NCBI RefSeq assembly: GCF_001261735.1
Contig: NZ_CVRP01000007.1
Location: 310,001-374,000 of the forward strand
From: Dysgonomonas sp. BGC7
GTDB lineage: Bacteria; Bacteroidota; Bacteroidia; Bacteroidales; Dysgonomonadaceae
Length of the DNA stretch: 64,000 nucleotides
Reading direction: 5' to 3'
Position numbers and translations under genes: made by a program. The notes under the pieces are model-generated. The model was not told the DNA's origin. It saw only the letters and a list, made by a program, of their open reading frames with translations, and ran no database searches. Below are positions 1 to 7,805 of the stretch, piece after piece; position 1 is the stretch's first letter, and the number at the start of each line of letters is the position of its first letter.

Positions 1-1649
1 TAACCTACCTCATTTAGTCTGCCGGTTTGTACTAATTGGTCTTTGTAGTCCATATAATAGTAATTGGCACTGAAAGCGACTATGGAGTTCGCATATTTGT
101 ATCCAAATTCATAGTCATACAGTCTTTCAGGTTTGATACTGCGAGAAACTCCCTTTTTTAAAGACTCTTTCAGATCTGCTCGTAGAGGTTCGCGATTAGA
201 TATCCCCACAGAACCATAAATTTCATTGTATTTGCTGAAACGATAAGATAGTCCTCCTTGTGGATTGATAAAGTTATAATAGTTTTTATTGGTCAGGTCT
301 ATTAAATCATCATCCAGGCCCTTCATTCTGTAATCTATGTACCTGTCTTGTACTTCTGCAAATAATGATAGATTTTCTATAGGACGATATTCTGCTTTCA
401 GAAATGCATTGACATCTTGCTTTACAGCAGTGTTCCGGTTCCACTGATAACCGTATGGGATATTCTCATTATGCTTTATCCAAAGTATTCTTCCATAATG
501 CTCACCATCATAATAGGTAAACATACTACCAGCCGAAATCTTGAACTTATCTTTATTGTACTCTACATTTGCTCCACCTACATAGAAATTATTTTTCATT
601 AGCTTACGGAGTATAAGATCTGAGTTTTCATAGATTTTTCCATTTTCTACCTGATTGCTTAGCCCATAGTTGGCAAATGTTTCTCCTGTCAGATAGTTTT
701 CGTAATATCCATATCCGTTATTGTAACTCAAATTTATATTCAATGTCAACGAATTGGACAGGTAGCGTGTATAGATTAGTTGTCCTATGTTAGAATAATA
801 GTTGTCCGTATCATTATCATAGTAACGGGTTTTATCATTATCATCAGTGTATTCTCCTGCAGGATTGTAGCGGCGGTCTTTTTTTACCATTTCGGGGTCT
901 ATTCCCCACCATGTTATTCCTGTGTGCTGAATCCCGTTCATGTATATGAGGCGGATCAATTGCTTATCGGAATAATGGGATAATGCTGCATAAATATTTT
1001 TGTGGTCTACTTTTCCGTTACGAATATATCCATCACTTTTTATGGCAGAATAACGAGCATCAAGTGAAAAACCATTTTTGAGAATCCCTGTACCCGCAGC
1101 TCCTGACAATAGGAATGTATTGTATTGTCCATAGGCAGAAGATATGTCTGCATAGGCTTTTGGTCTTCCGCCCAAGGTCTGCATAGAAATACTTGCTCCG
1201 AAGGAGGCGGTGCCGTTAGTAGATGTACCTACGCCTCGTTGTACCTGCATACTCTGAAGAGAGTTTGACAAATCGGGTAGGTTGACCCAATATACTTCCT
1301 GACTCTCAGGATTATTTAACGGCATGCCGTTTAGTGTAATGTTGATGCGATTTGCATCTGTTCCCCGAATACGAAACGATGTGTTCCCAACCGCTGTTCC
1401 TCCTTCGCCATAGGATACTACAGAAGGTAAGGTCTGCAAAATGAACGGAATGTTTTTTGCTGCGTTGTCCTGTTTTATTTGTCCCTCACTCAAATCGGAG
1501 TAGGCGATTGGAGCATCTGCTCCTGCCCGTGTGGCAGAAACAACGACCTCTTCCAGTTTTACAACTTTAAGACTGTCAGCCTTCTGTTGTGAATAGATTA
1601 CTACACTGCTTGTAAACAAAGCAGAAAGAATAAGAAATACCTTTTTCAT
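1..1649 (-). CDS. TonB-dependent outer-membrane receptor, 5' part (probable thiamine/thiamine-precursor uptake)
   Basis: The frame is open from an ATG at 1647-1649 to the left edge, so about 549 N-terminal residues are present and the C-terminal barrel is cut off. The protein starts with a signal peptide (MKKVFLILSALFTSSVVIYSQ). A plug domain follows, recognisable by RIRGTDANRINITLNGMPLN and VQRGVGTSTNG, and then alternating beta-barrel segments. Receptors of this family bind a ligand at the cell surface and import it into the periplasm using TonB/ExbBD energy. No TonB-box or CarboxypepD-like extension is obvious before the plug. The leader carries a TPP riboswitch, which implies control by intracellular thiamine pyrophosphate. 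The substrate is therefore inferred to be thiamine or a precursor; the barrel sequence alone would not show this. The remaining genes of a thi locus may lie left of the window. Confidence 0.9.
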   Translation of the reverse strand, partial: MKKVFLILSALFTSSVVIYSQQKADSLKVVKLEEVVVSATRAGADAPIAYSDLSEGQIKQDNAAKNIPFILQTLPSVVSYGEGGTAVGNTSFRIRGTDANRINITLNGMPLNNPESQEVYWVNLPDLSNSLQSMQVQRGVGTSTNGTASFGASISMQTLGGRPKAYADISSAYGQYNTFLLSGAAGTGILKNGFSLDARYSAIKSDGYIRNGKVDHKNIYAALSHYSDKQLIRLIYMNGIQHTGITWWGIDPEMVKKDRRYNPAGEYTDDNDKTRYYDNDTDNYYSNIGQLIYTRYLSNSLTLNINLSYNNGYGYYENYLTGETFANYGLSNQVENGKIYENSDLILRKLMKNNFYVGGANVEYNKDKFKISAGSMFTYYDGEHYGRILWIKHNENIPYGYQWNRNTAVKQDVNAFLKAEYRPIENLSLFAEVQDRYIDYRMKGLDDDLIDLTNKNYYNFINPQGGLSYRFSKYNEIYGSVGISNREPLRADLKESLKKGVSRSIKPERLYDYEFGYKYANSIVAFSANYYYMDYKDQLVQTGRLNEVG

Positions 1650-1677
1650 TTAAGTTATTACTTTAATAAAGTACATA

Positions 1678-1691
1678 GCAATTCTGATTGC
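1678..1691 (-). promoter_or_regulatory. Small hairpin in receptor leader
   Basis: GCAAT-TCTG-ATTGC forms a 5-bp stem with a 4-base loop about 30 bases upstream of the receptor ATG, between the TPP aptamer and the start codon. It might be part of the expression platform (ribosome-site masking). No classical terminator with a U run is visible in this leader, so translational control is more likely than attenuation. Confidence 0.3.
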
Positions 1692-1777
1692 CATACACAT
1701 GTTAAACAAAAAAGGGGTTTTTATTAAGATGACTTCCCTAGAAAATTAAAGAATATGCGTGCGCACATGAGCATTTC

Positions 1778-1855
1778 TTCTTTCCCTACGCCGGCATTAT
1801 CCGGATCAGGTGTGTGGGTATGATCTCAGCCCGTTATATTAAGGCACCCCTAAGA
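1778..1855 (-). promoter_or_regulatory. TPP riboswitch (THI element)
   Basis: On the minus strand the conserved THI-box pieces appear in order: GGGGTGCC near 1850, CTGAGA near 1825, ACCTGATCCGGATAATGCC at about 1791-1809, and GCGTAGGGAA closing the P1 side near 1783. These are the hallmark T-loop, pyrimidine-sensing and pyrophosphate-sensing segments of the thiamine pyrophosphate aptamer. It lies about 130 bases upstream of the receptor start and on the same strand. A TAnnTTTG promoter element lies immediately upstream, so the aptamer starts almost at the predicted +1. Confidence 0.95.
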
Positions 1856-1861
1856 TTGCGA

Positions 1862-1869
1862 CAAAGATA
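1862..1869 (-). promoter_or_regulatory. -7 promoter element for the TPP-controlled receptor
   Basis: TATCTTTG on the minus strand matches the Bacteroidota primary-sigma -7 consensus TAnnTTTG. It would start the transcript just ahead of the riboswitch. No clear -33 TTTG is present. Confidence 0.6.
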
Positions 1870-1982
1870 AGTAAACCTTTTTAATAAATAAGTGTTTAAT
1901 CTTTATAAATTGTTTCTATAAATGCTAATTTCTGATGTAACTAAATGCAGAAATCAGAGTCTATATATTAAAGATAAAAATG

Positions 1983-1990
1983 TACCTTTG
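1983..1990 (+). promoter_or_regulatory. -7 promoter element for the lipoprotein/helicase pair
   Basis: TACCTTTG fits TAnnTTTG and lies 20 bases upstream of the lipoprotein ATG. A -33 TTTG is not evident. It is divergent from the receptor promoter about 115 bases away. Confidence 0.55.
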
Positions 1991-2010
1991 TCATTAAATT
2001 ATTAATTGTT

Positions 2011-2517
2011 ATGAAAAGATATAAAAACAAACTATTTACAACACTATTATTAATTGTTGCACTGGTAACATTCTCTTCTTGTGAGAATGATGAATATTGG
2101 AAAGCAACTACTCTTAATTTTGAAACAGAAGTGCCTGTTGATACATATAATGGGAGATTTAATTATACAATAAGAATATTGGATACAGATATTACTAGAA
2201 TGCAATTACTTGAAGTAAGAACTCTGAATTCATGGCTTATTGTATCCAATATGGTACAGCAAGATCGAGTTACTTTAAGGTTATTTGCGGATGGAGGAAA
2301 TATAAGCTATGATTATATGGGGACTATCTATGCAGATAGAAACGGAGAGTTTGCTATTGATGATAATGGGTTTAAGAATTTCATGGCAGATGTTATCGAT
2401 GCTATGAGGTACAAGGGATATGTGGATATTACAATTACTGGTACTTCTAATATCGGTGATGGTGGCCCTCTTATATTTACATTCAATAATAGCCTTGATA
2501 TATATGTCCGAGACTAA
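2011..2517 (+). CDS. Small secreted lipoprotein, unknown function
   Basis: A 168-residue protein with an N-terminal hydrophobic stretch (LFTTLLLIVALVTF) ending in a lipobox-type SSC at about residues 22-24, so it should be lipidated and envelope-anchored. The mature part is rich in short hydrophobic/polar alternations (for example YVDITITGTSN), which suggests an all-beta fold. I do not recognise the family. It ends only 3 bases before the helicase ATG, so the two are almost certainly co-transcribed and probably translationally coupled. That is a strange pairing of an exported protein with a DNA enzyme. Confidence 0.75.
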   Translation: MKRYKNKLFTTLLLIVALVTFSSCENDEYWKATTLNFETEVPVDTYNGRFNYTIRILDTDITRMQLLEVRTLNSWLIVSNMVQQDRVTLRLFADGGNISYDYMGTIYADRNGEFAIDDNGFKNFMADVIDAMRYKGYVDITITGTSNIGDGGPLIFTFNNSLDIYVRD

Positions 2518-2520
2518 TCA

Positions 2521-5500
2521 ATGTCGGATTATCTTAACGAAATAAGAGAAATAGATAAGTCTGCCTTATCTTTACGGGATAAGTATATCAGACTTAAACA
2601 AATACTGGAACGAAACTGCAAAGATATCACATCCGAGGAATCTTTGCAGTTTCCTTCTTTATTCTCCCGTATTGTCTTTATTGGCCAGAAATATACCCTG
2701 CCAAAATCGCTTGAACGACAACTCCAAAATGTACGTGTAAAAGCTAATTTCCTTCTCAAAAGCGAACAGAATACAATCTCTACCAATCAATATGAACAGG
2801 CTAAAGAAACAGTTGAGCGATTTTTACGGGCAATAGGCAATGATGCTGTATTCTGTGAGAATGAAGATTCTCTTGTAGCTGTACAAGAAGGAGTATTTGA
2901 GAAAATACGGGTGCAAATAACCTCTATCGATCAAAATAGTGGTATTATAGAATGCGAAGCCGATTCTTTTATCGGGCATACAATAAAGATACAGCCTTTC
3001 TTGTCTTCTTTAAAAGAAGACTTCAAAGAAACGCTAGATAATCTTTGGGTTGGGGCACAACTAAATCTTATAGATGCAAAGATTGATAAGTCGGGCTACT
3101 GTGTACCCAATATAATTGTAGTTGAGCCCGATTATTTGATAGATGCTTCTGCAATAGCTGAGTGCTTTCAGTCGTATGGAAGTTCACATCTGCACTATTT
3201 TAGACGGAAGTTCGAGCCGAGTGTAAATACGCATTATATATTGCTCGGAAATCTGGCTAACTTCTTCTTAGATGAACTTATCTATGCTGAAGATATAGAT
3301 CAGCTTTCTTTCGATGAGGTGTTTCTTAAATCATTTAAGACGATGCCCTTTGAGTATGCAGCATGTAAAGATATTGCAAGTAATGCCGACTTTAAGGAGT
3401 TTATGATAAAAGCCCAGACTCAGTTTGCTAATATCAAAAGAGTTGTTCAGGAGGATATGCCCGCTAATGGATTTAACCGAGAAGAGTGTATGCTGGAACC
3501 TTCTTTCTTCTGCGAAAAGTATGGTTTTCAGGGGCGTCTCGACTTGCTTCAATTGTCAAGTGACGATAATAGAGTAAGCCGTATTGTAGAATTGAAGTCA
3601 GGGAAGCCTCCTTATCCCCGCGAAGACGTAACTAGAATAGCGCCTAATCACGAGACGCAAACTATAGTCTATCGGCTGATGATACAGAGTGTGTTCGGAA
3701 AAAGTTCCCGTCAGATTTATCCAACCATATTATACTCTTCTGCTGAAAACAAAGGTGAGAATCTGCGCTTTGCTGCCACATATCATAAACTCGAGAAAGA
3801 GATAATCAATATCCGCAATATGGTTATAGCTACCGAACATAAGCTATATACAGGCGACTCGGATAGTGTAGCAGATGTGTTCTCATCTCTTTTCGATCTT
3901 GATAGTTATGGAAGAGTACCTCAGTTCTTCTGCGACAAATTGGACGAAATGCAAAAGGTGCTTAATAATGCAAGTACAGTTGAAAGAGCATACTTCAATC
4001 GTTATGTCAATTTTATATCAAGAGAACTATACCTGCTGAAAGTTGGTGATGAAGGTAGTGCTTCGTCAATGAGCGTGGCCAGCCTTTGGAACACAACGTT
4101 CCATGAACGACAGGATGCTTTAGAACTTATATCCGATCTCGAAATAGAAAGAATAGACAGTAGCGGTCGGGATATGGTAATCTCCTTTCAAAGAACTTTC
4201 CCCGATGAATGCGTCAATTTCCGTGAAGGAGAGATTTGTATTCTCTATCCTAAACAGAATGAAGATGAGACGGTTCTGACAAATCAGATTCTTAAAGGCA
4301 CGGTGGTTGAAATATCGTCAGCACAGGTTGTTCTGCGCTTCAGATACAAACAGCGAAACCTCAGCTTCTTTTCCCGCTACAAATATTGGACTGTAGAGCA
4401 CGACAAACTCGATCATGGCTACAACAATATGTTTAAGAGCCTTTTCTCTTTCTTGTCTTCCGCTCCCGACAGGAAGGCTTTATTGCTGGGGCATCAAAAG
4501 CCCGATTCATCGTATAAAGAAAGTAGAAGCACAGTCATGACAAAAGAGAGTAAGGAGCAAGAAGTAATTGATAAAGCCATTGCCGCACAAGACTACTTCC
4601 TTATAGTAGGTCCTCCCGGTACAGGAAAGACTTCTATATTTGCCCGAAAACTTATAGAGCAATTATATACTTCGCCAGATACGAATATCCTTGTAATGGC
4701 ATATACCAACAGGGCAGTAGATGAACTATGCGCTGCTATCTGTGAGGCATTTGCCGAAAGAGAAGAAGACTGTACCCGATATATACGAATTGGTTCGGAG
4801 CTGTCGTGTGGCGAAGCATATCGTCATCGCCTGTTGCAAAACGTTTCGCATAAAGCCCGAAGCAGAAAAGAACTGCTTGACGAAATACGTCATGCTCGTA
4901 TATTTGTGGGTACTTTGGCTTCTGTTATCGGAAAGCCTGAACTTATGGCTATAAAGCATTTCGATGTAGCTATTATAGATGAGGCTTCACAAATACTGGA
5001 GCCGCAAATAGTAGGACTGCTTCCTCTATTTGACAAGTTCATTATGATAGGCGACCACAAGCAGCTATCTACCATTACTCTCCAGAGCGAGAACAAGTCA
5101 CAGGTTGCAGATGGTTTACTAAACTCTATCGAATTATACGACTGCCGTGAATCTCTATTCGAAAGGCTGTTTCGTATCTGTCTTAAAAAAGAATGGACAC
5201 AAGCTTATGATACTCTTACATATCACGGTCGTATGCACGAAAAGATTGCCGAGCTCGTTAATGCTTCTTTTTACGATAGTCAGCTGCAAATAGCTACTGA
5301 AAGGCAGACTGAGCCTCTGTTATATAGAATTTACGATGAGAACGATTTTTTCGAGACACTTGTAGCTACCCGCAGAGTTTCTTTTTGTCCTGTACGAGAA
5401 GTTGATAATACAAATCTTACAGATAAAACAAACAGGGCGGAAGCCGACATGGTAGTTTCTATTGCCAAGGCAGTAGTCTCTTTATATAGAAAAAACGACT

Positions 5501-5850
5501 TGACCTTCAACTCTAATCGGACTCTAGGAATAGTAGCTCCTTACCGTAATCAGATAGCTCTTATAAAACACAAACTGGTAGAGACAGGAATTCCTGAGTT
5601 AGCTGATATCATGGTAGACACTGTCGAACGATATCAAGGGAGCCAACGAGATATTATCCTCGTTTCCTTTTGCTTCAACCATTCTTATCAACTGGACAAT
5701 TTTAGTAATATGAACAGGGAGGGTACAGTAGATCGCAAACTTAATGTTGCTCTTACCCGTGCTCGTGAACAACTGTTTCTTATCGGTAATGACTATATAC
5801 TACATCAAAATCCAATCTACAAAAATATCCTGCCGGATGATTTTAACTAA
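2521..5850 (+). CDS. Dna2-like PD-(D/E)XK nuclease fused to a superfamily 1B helicase
   Basis: A protein of 1109 residues. The middle region carries a Cas4/Dna2-type nuclease core: GRLDLL with D341, then VELKSG with E357 and K359. The C-terminal half is a UPF1/DNA2-type helicase. It has Walker A GPPGTGKT from G697, Walker B DEAS at 820-823, motif III GDHKQL, motif V ERYQGSQRD and motif VI LNVALTRAREQ. Such proteins are ATP-driven DNA or RNA translocases whose nuclease trims single strands during repair or replication. No four-cysteine Fe-S cluster like that of Dna2/AddB is obvious around the nuclease. The last two codons and the stop (TTT AAC TAA) coincide with the first bases of a dispersed repeat. 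The gene is coupled to the preceding lipoprotein by a 3-base gap. It could act in genome maintenance or defence; the context does not decide. Confidence 0.9.
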   Translation: MSDYLNEIREIDKSALSLRDKYIRLKQILERNCKDITSEESLQFPSLFSRIVFIGQKYTLPKSLERQLQNVRVKANFLLKSEQNTISTNQYEQAKETVERFLRAIGNDAVFCENEDSLVAVQEGVFEKIRVQITSIDQNSGIIECEADSFIGHTIKIQPFLSSLKEDFKETLDNLWVGAQLNLIDAKIDKSGYCVPNIIVVEPDYLIDASAIAECFQSYGSSHLHYFRRKFEPSVNTHYILLGNLANFFLDELIYAEDIDQLSFDEVFLKSFKTMPFEYAACKDIASNADFKEFMIKAQTQFANIKRVVQEDMPANGFNREECMLEPSFFCEKYGFQGRLDLLQLSSDDNRVSRIVELKSGKPPYPREDVTRIAPNHETQTIVYRLMIQSVFGKSSRQIYPTILYSSAENKGENLRFAATYHKLEKEIINIRNMVIATEHKLYTGDSDSVADVFSSLFDLDSYGRVPQFFCDKLDEMQKVLNNASTVERAYFNRYVNFISRELYLLKVGDEGSASSMSVASLWNTTFHERQDALELISDLEIERIDSSGRDMVISFQRTFPDECVNFREGEICILYPKQNEDETVLTNQILKGTVVEISSAQVVLRFRYKQRNLSFFSRYKYWTVEHDKLDHGYNNMFKSLFSFLSSAPDRKALLLGHQKPDSSYKESRSTVMTKESKEQEVIDKAIAAQDYFLIVGPPGTGKTSIFARKLIEQLYTSPDTNILVMAYTNRAVDELCAAICEAFAEREEDCTRYIRIGSELSCGEAYRHRLLQNVSHKARSRKELLDEIRHARIFVGTLASVIGKPELMAIKHFDVAIIDEASQILEPQIVGLLPLFDKFIMIGDHKQLSTITLQSENKSQVADGLLNSIELYDCRESLFERLFRICLKKEWTQAYDTLTYHGRMHEKIAELVNASFYDSQLQIATERQTEPLLYRIYDENDFFETLVATRRVSFCPVREVDNTNLTDKTNRAEADMVVSIAKAVVSLYRKNDLTFNSNRTLGIVAPYRNQIALIKHKLVETGIPELADIMVDTVERYQGSQRDIILVSFCFNHSYQLDNFSNMNREGTVDRKLNVALTRAREQLFLIGNDYILHQNPIYKNILPDDFN

Positions 5851-5944
5851 AACCTGACAAACTTGTACTCTTTTCTCTTATTTTTTCATTTATTACTTTT
5901 TTCTAGTTTGCTCGTACTGTTTATTAAAAACTTTATAGATAAAG
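5841..5944 (+). repeat. Dispersed ~100-bp intergenic element, copy A
   Basis: Head at 5841-5868: TTTTAACTAAAACCTGACAA followed by ACTTGTAC. A T-rich middle follows, and the tail ATAGATAAAG lies at 5935-5944. It shares head, tail and spacing with copies at 21284, 32526, 53242 and 56727. The head begins inside the final codons of the helicase gene and supplies its stop codon. No terminal inverted repeats or target duplication are visible. Confidence 0.8.
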
Positions 5945-6013
5945 TAAACTGTAAAATATAGGCTTGGTAAGTTCTGTAATTTTATTGAACTTATGATAAT
6001 ATAAAAATGTTTG

Positions 6014-6052
6014 GTTGAATGTTCAACTAATTGTTTTTTTGTCGTATCTTTG
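6014..6052 (+). promoter_or_regulatory. MarR operator and -7 element of the efflux operon
   Basis: A perfect inverted repeat GTTGAA-TG-TTCAAC lies at 6014-6027, typical of MarR dimer sites. It is followed by TATCTTTG (6045-6052), a TAnnTTTG -7 box 12 bases before the marR ATG at 6065. The palindrome covers the expected -33 region, so bound MarR should block RNA polymerase and autoregulate the operon. Confidence 0.7.
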
Positions 6053-6064
6053 CACTCAAATAAC

Positions 6065-6496
6065 ATGGACATGGTGCAAAAATTTATACAAACAATATTG
6101 CAGACCCAGTCTTACTACCGTCAGATAATCCATAGAGAAATACGAGAACATAATATAGATGTGACATTTGAGATGTTGCACATCTTACGATGTCTTGATG
6201 GAGCCGGCAATGTAAATCAGCAAGAGTTGGCAAATCTGACGTTTAAAGATAAATCGAGTCTGTCCTATCTTATCAAGAATATGGAAAAAAGAGGCTTGAT
6301 AAGACGAGAAGAGGATGTGAATGATAAAAGGAGCAAGCTTGTTCTCCTCACACAAAAGGGTAACGAACTTTACAAAGAAATAAAAAGAATAATTGAAGAC
6401 GTGTATAGCCAAATGGAAGAATGTCTCGATTTGGAGCATATCGGAATATGTATCGAATATATGCAGGAGTTTACACAGACTATAAAAGAAAAGTAG
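6065..6496 (+). CDS. MarR family transcriptional regulator
   Basis: About 143 residues from ATG 6065. An upstream in-frame TTG at 6011 would put the start inside the operator and promoter and is rejected. The protein has a MarR winged helix: VNQQELANLTFKDKSSLSYL is the recognition-helix region, followed by the wing LIRREEDVNDKRSKLVLLT with the family's DxRxK signature (NDKRSK). Flanking helices form the dimer interface. MarR proteins repress efflux genes and release DNA on binding small phenolic or toxic ligands. The gene heads an operon with a TolC-like protein, a membrane fusion protein and an MFS pump, and its palindromic operator sits just upstream. The stop TAG shares its G with the next start (TAGTG). 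Confidence 0.9.
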   Translation: MDMVQKFIQTILQTQSYYRQIIHREIREHNIDVTFEMLHILRCLDGAGNVNQQELANLTFKDKSSLSYLIKNMEKRGLIRREEDVNDKRSKLVLLTQKGNELYKEIKRIIEDVYSQMEECLDLEHIGICIEYMQEFTQTIKEK

Positions 6497-7803
6497 TGAA
6501 AAGAAGTTTAATAATAATTATCGCATTTTTCTCGGTTTTACCGCTACTGATAGCTCAATCGCCGTATAGGCTTACAGTAGAAGAACTTTTCGAGAGAGGG
6601 ATGCAAAATAGTATAGCAATACAGCAATCTGTAATTAAAGCGCATATCTCGGAAGACAAACTGGGTCTTGCAAAGAAAAAGCAGTTGCCTGATATTTATG
6701 TTAGTGGGCTGTTAGGGTATGTAGGTACACCGACAATTCTCGACAAAGATCTGTCTTTCTTGAAACATTCCGAAGCTCCGGATTGGAAGCAAAATTATCA
6801 AATCAGCGCCACTCAACCTATTTATCAGGGTGGAAGAATCAGCAATGGTATAGAAAAAGCCCGTCTGGAAAAAGAAGTTGCAGAATTAGGCTTGCAAAAA
6901 GATAAAGCAGAATTAAAACTGTGGCTGATAGGTAAATACCTAGACTTGTTTAATTTGTACAAAAGCCGAGATGTATATGCCCAAAATATAGAAGAAGCTA
7001 AGGTTCGTCTCAAAGATATTGAGAAAATGAAGGAGCAGGGTATGATAACAACTAACGATGTATTGCGGAGTAAGCTTTTACTCACAAACTATGAGTTGTC
7101 GTATAAAGAAACAGAAAATGATATATCTCTTGTTTCCCAGCAACTTAATATTGTATTGGGATTGGATGAAAGTCTGGTTTTAGAACCTGATATGGATCTT
7201 CTGGCTTCACGTACCAATACATTGCCCGAGAGCGATTATATATATCAGGCATATTTGCAATACCCCGATCTGAAAATGGCAGAACGTAATATAGACATAG
7301 CCCGCAGCAACCTGAAACTAACTAAGGCCGACTACCTCCCTACCTTGTCGCTACAGGCAAGTAATACTTTAGCCCGACCGATACCGAACATCTCTCCGGC
7401 GCAAGATCTGTTTCTGAACGCATGGGGGGTAAGTCTCAATTTGTCTTATCATATATCTGCCCTGTTCGATAAGAAACGCAACACCAATGTAGCCAGACAG
7501 CAGGTCAGTCTTCAAGAATTGGCGCAACTACAGCAGAAACAAAATATACGTACCAATGTGAAGTCGGCGTATGTAAAACATCAAGAAGCATTGGATAGGA
7601 TAAATGCTTTGAACGAATCGCTTGTGCAGGCAAAAGAAAATTACCGTATAGTAAAAAATAAATATTTTAACCAGTTGGCAATATTAACCGATTTGCTGGA
7701 TGCGAATTCAGTCCTTCTGACAGCAGAGCTACAACTTACTTCTGCCAAAACAAAAGCGATATATACTTATTATCAACTGCAAAAAGTTAGTGGAAATCTC
7801 TGA
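6496..7803 (+). CDS. TolC family outer-membrane efflux protein
   Basis: The start is placed at GTG 6496, overlapping the marR stop by one base. This leaves a clean signal peptide (VKRSLIIIIAFFSVLPLLIAQS) and about 435 residues. The alternative ATG at 6421 lies inside marR and adds a non-signal N-terminus. The mature chain has two long alpha-helical halves rich in Lys/Glu/Gln/Leu (for example RLEKEVAELGLQKDKAELKL) with the OEP-family pattern around YQGGRI. The protein forms the trimeric outer-membrane channel through which the downstream HlyD/MFS pair expels its substrate. Translational coupling to marR is likely. Confidence 0.92.
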   Translation: MKRSLIIIIAFFSVLPLLIAQSPYRLTVEELFERGMQNSIAIQQSVIKAHISEDKLGLAKKKQLPDIYVSGLLGYVGTPTILDKDLSFLKHSEAPDWKQNYQISATQPIYQGGRISNGIEKARLEKEVAELGLQKDKAELKLWLIGKYLDLFNLYKSRDVYAQNIEEAKVRLKDIEKMKEQGMITTNDVLRSKLLLTNYELSYKETENDISLVSQQLNIVLGLDESLVLEPDMDLLASRTNTLPESDYIYQAYLQYPDLKMAERNIDIARSNLKLTKADYLPTLSLQASNTLARPIPNISPAQDLFLNAWGVSLNLSYHISALFDKKRNTNVARQQVSLQELAQLQQKQNIRTNVKSAYVKHQEALDRINALNESLVQAKENYRIVKNKYFNQLAILTDLLDANSVLLTAELQLTSAKTKAIYTYYQLQKVSGNL

Positions 7804-7805
7804 TT

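Noticed and set aside
5841-5944. Reading the dispersed repeat as a CRISPR array or insertion sequence
   Set aside because: Copies are far apart and single, with no regular spacers, no inverted ends and no transposase frame.
6011-6064. TTG start for marR
   Set aside because: It would place the first codons in the operator and -7 box; the conserved protein starts at ATG 6065.
6421-6495. Upstream extension of the TolC-like gene
   Set aside because: It lies inside marR and would bury the signal peptide; GTG 6496 fits better.
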